The position numbers and the translations under genes were made by a program. From contig JAHDHL010000012.1 in assembly GCA_020631355.1 (NCBI GenBank), forward strand, positions 1 through 64,000: 64,000 bases of DNA, written 5' to 3'. Position 1 is the first letter of the stretch; the number at the start of each line of letters is the position of its first letter. Shown here one piece after another: positions 59,926 through 64,000 of the stretch. The DNA is from Saprospiraceae bacterium. Lineage in GTDB: Bacteria; Bacteroidota; Bacteroidia; Chitinophagales; Saprospiraceae. The notes beneath the pieces were generated by a model. The model was not told the origin of the DNA, searched no databases, and worked only from the letters and a program-made list of their open reading frames with translations.

Positions 59926-60669
59926 ATGAATCTGTCTTTACGTTGGTCTTGGTCCTTGGGAATCCTCATTTTGTTATCAATCCTCGCATGTGAATCTACG
60001 GATAATATAGTGATTGTACCCGGGGAAATAGAGGAAGAACCAACCAACCCGATACCACCTGATCCTCCATTACCAGATTCCATTACTTATCTGGCATTAG
60101 GGGATTCCTATACGATTGGTCAGGGAGTATCACCGGATATGAGATGGCCTAATCAACTTAGTGCGGCATTGGAGAGTGAGGATATTCATGTAAAGGATTT
60201 GGATATCATTGCTCAGACAGGGTGGACAACGACCAATTTGCTCAATGGTATAGACATGGTCAATCCCGGACCTTATGATATGGTTTCTCTGTTGATTGGA
60301 GTGAATAACCAATACCAAAGCAAACCTTTTGAATTGTATGAAACGGAGGTGGAAATCCTACTGAATAAGGCAGTACAGCTTGCAGGGAGTATTGATAAGG
60401 TATTTGTAGTATCCATTCCAGATTACGGAGTCACACCGTATGGATTGGGGAATGAGGAACAGATAGCCCAAGAATTGGATGAATACAATGCTTATATGAA
60501 ATCCAGATGTGATGCCTTGGGAATCCCATTTATCAATATTACTGAAATTTCAAGGGAACTGGGCAATTCTGAGGGAGCTTTGGCCAACGATAACCTGCAT
60601 CCGAGTGGTGAACAATATGCTGCTTGGGTCGTGGAGATTCTGCCAGTAGCAGCTGGATTATGGCAATAA
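59926..60669 (+). CDS. SGNH/GDSL-hydrolase lipoprotein
   Basis: 247 residues. A lipoprotein signal peptide with lipobox LAC (LSILAC-ES, Cys22) anchors it to a membrane. A Pro/Glu-rich linker is followed by the SGNH core: block I LALGDSYTIGQG (Ser nucleophile), a Gly in block II near NPGPYDM, block III GVNNQ (Asn), and block V NDNLHPSGEQY (Asp-x-x-His). It is an esterase or lipase on the periplasmic or outer surface; the substrate is unknown. It lies 57 bases after the MBL gene, past a small hairpin at 59868-59890. Confidence 0.9.
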   Translation: MNLSLRWSWSLGILILLSILACESTDNIVIVPGEIEEEPTNPIPPDPPLPDSITYLALGDSYTIGQGVSPDMRWPNQLSAALESEDIHVKDLDIIAQTGWTTTNLLNGIDMVNPGPYDMVSLLIGVNNQYQSKPFELYETEVEILLNKAVQLAGSIDKVFVVSIPDYGVTPYGLGNEEQIAQELDEYNAYMKSRCDALGIPFINITEISRELGNSEGALANDNLHPSGEQYAAWVVEILPVAAGLWQ

Positions 60670-60698
60670 AAAAGACCACCTGGTCGAAAGGCGGTCTT
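60667..60698 (-). terminator. rho-independent terminator of the MarR-pirin-cupin operon
   Basis: A stem with one mismatch (AAGACCACC/GGCGGTCTT), 9-base loop, then TTTTTTATTG on the minus strand. It overlaps the end of the SGNH gene on the other strand. Confidence 0.75.
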
Positions 60699-60752
60699 CT
60701 CAAAATATGATAAAACACAAATTACTACCAATTATTAAGTGTTGCTGTGGGA

Positions 60753-61367
60753 TTATTGATGTTTATGAATGATGAGTACAATCGATTCATCATTTGATTC
60801 CAGCTGATATTTTGCCTTATAATTACTAAGTATTCCAACATCCTCATTGATGGATTGGCCATCAACATTGAAACTTCCTCTAATTGGAATGAAAAGCGCT
60901 TCCTCGGTCTGTTCGGGAGAATAGTGATGTACACATGTATTGAGACGTATGATATTCCCTGAGTAACCATTATGCTCAAAAATATTTACAGTTTGGTTAC
61001 TTGTCAGTTCGAATTGGGTAGAATCCGAATTTTCAGTCAGCATGACATCGTATTGACGCAGCCCCATATTGAGTTGGAAGTCTTGTATTCTAAGGCTGAC
61101 ATGTATCAGGTCATCATGACCTTTGGAGAATCCATCCCTAAAAAAGATATCCTTCTGATAATTAGATAGCCAATCCACACGGATTTTGGAAATATCCGGT
61201 TGGTTAGTGGAGAAAAAGCCATGTCTGACATGTCTTTTGGCCTTAGGTAGTTCAATCAACAAGGATTGTTTCCTAGCATTCTGGCCATGGGGCAACATGG
61301 CAGTAGGAAAGAAACTGATGGCCAAAGAAGCCCAAGTGCCCATTCGCACGAATAGCCTTCTATTCAT
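60753..61367 (-). CDS. exported cupin-like protein with Tat-like signal
   Basis: 204 residues. The N-terminus NRRLFVRMGTWASLAISFFPTAML has a twin-arginine-like RRLFVR followed by a hydrophobic stretch. The C-terminal 100 residues (ALFIPIRGSFNVDGQSI, then NYKAKYQLESNDESIVLII) have the strand pattern of a cupin such as the second half of pirin or HutD-like proteins. No clear His-rich metal motif is seen. It is the last gene of the MarR-pirin unit, 51 bases after pirin. Its function is unknown; a relation to pirin chemistry is suggested by context. Confidence 0.55.
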   Translation of the reverse strand: MNRRLFVRMGTWASLAISFFPTAMLPHGQNARKQSLLIELPKAKRHVRHGFFSTNQPDISKIRVDWLSNYQKDIFFRDGFSKGHDDLIHVSLRIQDFQLNMGLRQYDVMLTENSDSTQFELTSNQTVNIFEHNGYSGNIIRLNTCVHHYSPEQTEEALFIPIRGSFNVDGQSINEDVGILSNYKAKYQLESNDESIVLIIHKHQ

Positions 61368-61418
61368 TTCAAGTTATGTTTGTTTCAATAATTTCAGTTC
61401 AATTCTATCGGTGTGGGC

Positions 61419-62291
61419 CTATTCCTCAAAATTTTCAACAAGAATACCCATCTTACCATTTTGGTAATCCTTGATGGCATCCATGATTTCCCTTTCGGTA
61501 TTCATAACAAAGGGGCCGTATGTGACTAGATTTTCATTCAACGGACTGCCGGAAAGCAGTATAGCGCGGGTGTCTTCTTTGGTATCAACAGAAAATTCTG
61601 TGCCATCATTCTCGAACCAGACCAAATCCTTGGTTTTCGCCTTTGATTTGTTGTTAATCGTTAATTCCCCATCGAGGATATAAAGAAATGCATTGTATTC
61701 CTCAGGTATGGGGATATCCATCTTCGCGCCTTTCTTGAGATTCAACCTAAGGATAAGTAATGGAGAATAGGTGTCGATTACAGCATTAATTCCCTTGAAT
61801 TCTCCTGCAACGACACCTATTTCTGCCAATTGGTCTTCTGTGGTCAATTTGGGTGTGTCATTTGAACTTAATGGTTGGTACTGAGGTGTATCCATCTTGT
61901 TTTTTGCTGGAGCATTGACCCAAAACTGGATAATTTCAAAATGCCCTCCTTGTTCAGCCAACTTTTTGGTGGGGCGTTCACTGTGTATGATACCTTTTCC
62001 GCTATTCATCCATTGTGTTCCTCCTTGGCCCACAATACTATTGTTACCTTCCGAATCCCTGTGTTGTAACTCTCCATTAAAGATAAGTGTCACCGGAGAG
62101 AATCCCCTGTGAGGATGTGGTCCAACACCTACATTCTGTTGCAATTCTCCTCCCTTGAGTTGGTCATCCCAATGGTGGACCAATAAGAAAGGATCTATCT
62201 GGTCCATTCCTCTTTGGGGGAGGGGTTGATCCAGTATGATGCCGCCCATATCCACTTTTTGGGAGGCCACGATTTTTTTGACAGTTCTCAT
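61419..62291 (-). CDS. pirin family protein
   Basis: About 290 residues from ATG 62291 (MRTVKKIV); an upstream ATG at 62315 would add 8 residues. The pirin core is DPFLLVHHWDDQ, then VGPHPHRGFSPVTLIFNGELQHRDSEGN and GTQWMNSGKGIIHSE, with the His and Glu residues that bind the single metal and give quercetin 2,3-dioxygenase activity in YhhW. The second cupin half (about 170-285) completes the fold. It lies 75 bases after the MarR gene and has a MarR-type dyad in its upstream region. Confidence 0.92.
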   Translation of the reverse strand: MRTVKKIVASQKVDMGGIILDQPLPQRGMDQIDPFLLVHHWDDQLKGGELQQNVGVGPHPHRGFSPVTLIFNGELQHRDSEGNNSIVGQGGTQWMNSGKGIIHSERPTKKLAEQGGHFEIIQFWVNAPAKNKMDTPQYQPLSSNDTPKLTTEDQLAEIGVVAGEFKGINAVIDTYSPLLILRLNLKKGAKMDIPIPEEYNAFLYILDGELTINNKSKAKTKDLVWFENDGTEFSVDTKEDTRAILLSGSPLNENLVTYGPFVMNTEREIMDAIKDYQNGKMGILVENFEE

Positions 62292-62319
62292 GTTTCTTCT
62301 TTCTGTTCCTGACAAATTA

Positions 62320-62333
62320 TGTTGTAAACAAAT
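62320..62333. promoter_or_regulatory. operator-like site upstream of pirin
   Basis: TGTTGTAAACAAAT, a 14-base word identical to 62839-62852 upstream of the MarR gene. Its core TTGT-AA-ACAA is a dyad. It lies 28 bases upstream of the pirin start. Confidence 0.6.
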
Positions 62334-62366
62334 GTTGTGATAAAAAAATTGGATTGGACTGTCTTG

Positions 62367-62816
62367 TCAATCTTCTCTCAATTTTTTAAGGTTCTCTACC
62401 ATCTGTATCCTATCCTTTTCGGATATTTTCTCATGGAAGAACCCATCCAATTCATCTTCGATTTTAGGCAGGACATCCTCGATGAGTTCCAGCCCCTCTT
62501 TGGTGATGATAACATCCATTCTTCTTCTATTATTCGGGTTGACATTCCTGTCAATCAGTCCCTTATCCTTGAGTCTATCCAGTAAACGGGTAATATCACA
62601 TTTCGAGAAAAGGATTCTACTTTTCACATCACCTACGGATAATGGTTCAGGATTGGAGCCTTGTAGAATTCTCAGTATATTAAATTGTACATGAGTGATT
62701 CCAACAGTGGCCAAAACCTTTGAAATCTTATTATCCAACCAATTTCCTGTATGGAGAATTTCCACTACCATAAGCATATAATCCCTGTATTGTGATGCTG
62801 TTTCTACCGAATCCAT
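62367..62816 (-). CDS. MarR-family transcriptional regulator
   Basis: 149 residues. The winged-helix domain (about 45-115) has ILRILQGSNPEPLSVGDVKS, SKCDITRLLDRLKDKGLIDR and the wing VNPNNRRRMDVIITKEG; long helices at both ends form the dimer. The Cys in FSKCDITR might sense oxidants, as in other MarR proteins, but this is only a suggestion. It lies upstream of the pirin gene, and both promoters have the same dyad, so it probably represses itself and pirin. Confidence 0.9.
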   Translation of the reverse strand: MDSVETASQYRDYMLMVVEILHTGNWLDNKISKVLATVGITHVQFNILRILQGSNPEPLSVGDVKSRILFSKCDITRLLDRLKDKGLIDRNVNPNNRRRMDVIITKEGLELIEDVLPKIEDELDGFFHEKISEKDRIQMVENLKKLRED

Positions 62817-62838
62817 CTGTATCTGTAATGACGAATGT

Positions 62839-62852
62839 TGTTGTAAACAAAT
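62839..62852. promoter_or_regulatory. operator-like site upstream of marR-type gene
   Basis: TGTTGTAAACAAAT, identical to the site at 62320-62333. It overlaps the -7 element of the promoter, so a bound dimer would block transcription. Confidence 0.65.
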
Positions 62853-62878
62853 ATACGGGCTTTCTGAATGTTAGGCAA
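62848..62878 (-). promoter_or_regulatory. promoter of the MarR-type gene
   Basis: On the minus strand TTG (62876-62878), 20 bases, then TATATTTG (62848-62855), a full match. The predicted start of the transcript is about 27 bases upstream of the gene start. Confidence 0.6.
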
Positions 62879-62911
62879 GGATATGACCCAAAAAGTCATT
62901 TTGATTTGGGA

Positions 62912-62943
62912 TAAAAAAAATAGCCTACTTGCTAAAGGTAGGC
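62912..62943 (-). terminator. rho-independent terminator of the PD40 protein gene
   Basis: A GCCTAC/GTAGGC stem, extended by TT/AA with a bulge, then eight T on the minus strand. It lies 41 bases past the stop at 62985. Confidence 0.75.
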
Positions 62944-62984
62944 CATTCGAAATAATTCAAAATCTATTGTTGCTATGTCTTTAT

Positions 62985-64000
62985 TCAAATCTTTTTGATG
63001 AGTGTGGCTTCCAATTGTAGGAAGTTATTCTCCTGTTCGGATGGGGTAATGGTTGCCGTATATGGAATATATCCATCCTTTGAAATGATGATTTCATAAG
63101 TGGAATTATTATCCAAGGACATTTCGAAACGATCTGAGGACAAATCCCATTCCTTGGTTTCATCCTTGCGTTTTACGGGTATGGCTTGGATTGAAGTGTC
63201 CGAAATGCCATTCACACCTGCAACATCCAAAACACGGACGGATAATATCATATCGTCTTCCTTGAAACGGAACATGAAAATATCATCGTCCCCTCCATCC
63301 CTTGAAGAAGTAAATAATCCGTACTTCCCATTTTGATGCAAGCAAAAACTGATATCATCCTGCGAACTATTGATGGGTTGTCCAAGATTGGTAGGGGTAC
63401 TCCAGTTACCATATTCATCCATTTCGGAAAAGAATATGTCAAAGCCACCATAACCTATATGTCCCTTGGAACAGAAGAACAAGCGTCCATCATGACTGAA
63501 TGATGGGAAACCCTCATGACCACTGGTATTGATGGAGGGGCCCATATTTTCGGGTCTGGACCATTCACCATTCGCTAGCCTTGTACTCATATAGAGATCT
63601 AGTCCGCCTTCTCCCTTAGAACGGTTGGATACGAAGAACAACATCTTTCCATCCGGAGAAATCGCAGGATGCATATAATTGATATTGGGATTACAGAAGT
63701 TCAGTTTTTTGACTTCTTTCCATTTCCCATTTTCTCTTTTGGCACAATATAGCTGCAGGGCAATTTCACCCTTTCTGTTTTCTATGTGGTCGTTTTGTGA
63801 GAAAACCATCACCTTACCATCCTCTGTGAATGAGGCAGGCCCTGTGTTTTTGTTCAGCTGATTGATTTTCTTGGGTAGCATTTCAGGGTTGCTGTATTCC
63901 ATTCTACCACTTCTGGGAGCAAAGTACAAACTCAGGAAATCCCGGCCTGTGGTCCCGTTGTGTTCCTTGAACAATGAAGCACCACGCTTTCTATCGGATA
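62985..64000 (-). CDS. PD40 beta-propeller protein with C-terminal carboxypeptidase-regulatory domain (partial)
   Basis: The reading frame stays open to the right edge, so only the last 338 residues or so are seen. PD40/TolB-like blades are clear: MHPAISPDGKMLFFVSNR, EGFPSFSHDGRLFFCSKG, and DDISFCLHQNGKYGLFTSSR, each followed by a GGxD-type turn. The last 85 residues (from SVRVLDVAGVNGISD) form a carboxypeptidase-regulatory-like domain ending in IKKI. The PorE-type TPR-PD40-CRD-OmpA proteins of T9SS have a similar order, but no OmpA peptidoglycan-binding domain follows here. Role unknown. Confidence 0.8.
   Translation of the reverse strand, partial: SDRKRGASLFKEHNGTTGRDFLSLYFAPRSGRMEYSNPEMLPKKINQLNKNTGPASFTEDGKVMVFSQNDHIENRKGEIALQLYCAKRENGKWKEVKKLNFCNPNINYMHPAISPDGKMLFFVSNRSKGEGGLDLYMSTRLANGEWSRPENMGPSINTSGHEGFPSFSHDGRLFFCSKGHIGYGGFDIFFSEMDEYGNWSTPTNLGQPINSSQDDISFCLHQNGKYGLFTSSRDGGDDDIFMFRFKEDDMILSVRVLDVAGVNGISDTSIQAIPVKRKDETKEWDLSSDRFEMSLDNNSTYEIIISKDGYIPYTATITPSEQENNFLQLEATLIKKI

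Overview
The window looks like a chromosomal segment of a member of the Bacteroidota, most like Saprospirales or Chitinophagales in gene content; the exact genus cannot be told from the sequence. The evidence is several proteins with type IX secretion (T9SS) type A C-terminal sorting domains, a SusC/CirA-type TonB-dependent receptor with an N-terminal carboxypeptidase-regulatory-like domain, a sigma factor followed by an anti-sigma/beta-barrel fusion, promoter-like sequences of the Bacteroidota form (TTG or TTTG, 17-21 bases, TAnnTTTG), and almost no Shine-Dalgarno sequences. I see no prophage, insertion sequence, CRISPR array, rRNA or integrase. The window is mostly core and surface genes with a few conflict- or signalling-like islands.

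Layout. 0-2.4 kb: a tRNA-Gln at the left edge and an ECF sigma factor overlapping a predicted double-membrane-spanning anti-sigma factor. 2.4-7 kb: MFS symporter, orphan ABC ATPase, two tandem secreted thioredoxin-like proteins and a GNAT acetyltransferase. 7-10.9 kb: a 1289-residue SF1 helicase/nuclease-like protein whose catalytic motifs look eroded, just upstream of the GNAT gene. 11-16.7 kb: PhyH dioxygenase, TPR protein, Zn-ribbon coiled-coil protein, NIF3 protein and DNA polymerase IV. 16.9-21.8 kb: LRR-like protein, Ig-like lipoprotein and a three-gene SPFH/arrestin-like membrane operon. 22.6-37.6 kb: a block of secreted and surface proteins (P-domain protein, repeat-rich T9SS cargo, S74 tail-fibre-like protein, FG-GAP/ASPIC protein, two stand-alone TonB plug-like proteins, a TonB-dependent receptor).

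37.6-47.4 kb: a DUF5682 protein without a normal start codon behind purC, a LuxR-type response regulator overlapping a PhoD-like phosphatase, a two-gene membrane cassette with an EAD11-like domain, a methyltransferase, and a ferredoxin reductase/ferredoxin pair. 47.5-52 kb: T9SS cargo, an AraC regulator with two DNA-binding domains, SnoaL-like and YHS proteins and a small outer-membrane barrel. 52.1-56.8 kb: a TPR-CHAT protein whose gene overlaps a histidine kinase and response regulator. 56.9-64 kb: purple-acid-phosphatase-like enzyme, CoA pyrophosphatase, MBL hydrolase, SGNH lipoprotein, a MarR-pirin-cupin operon with a shared operator, and a partial PD40 protein running off the right edge.

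The best candidates for undescribed biology are the CHAT-kinase-regulator operon, the EAD11-like membrane cassette, the degenerate helicase/nuclease with its GNAT partner, and the DUF5682 gene whose conserved N-terminus lies upstream of any usual start codon. Family names are from recognition of motifs by eye; no database search was run.
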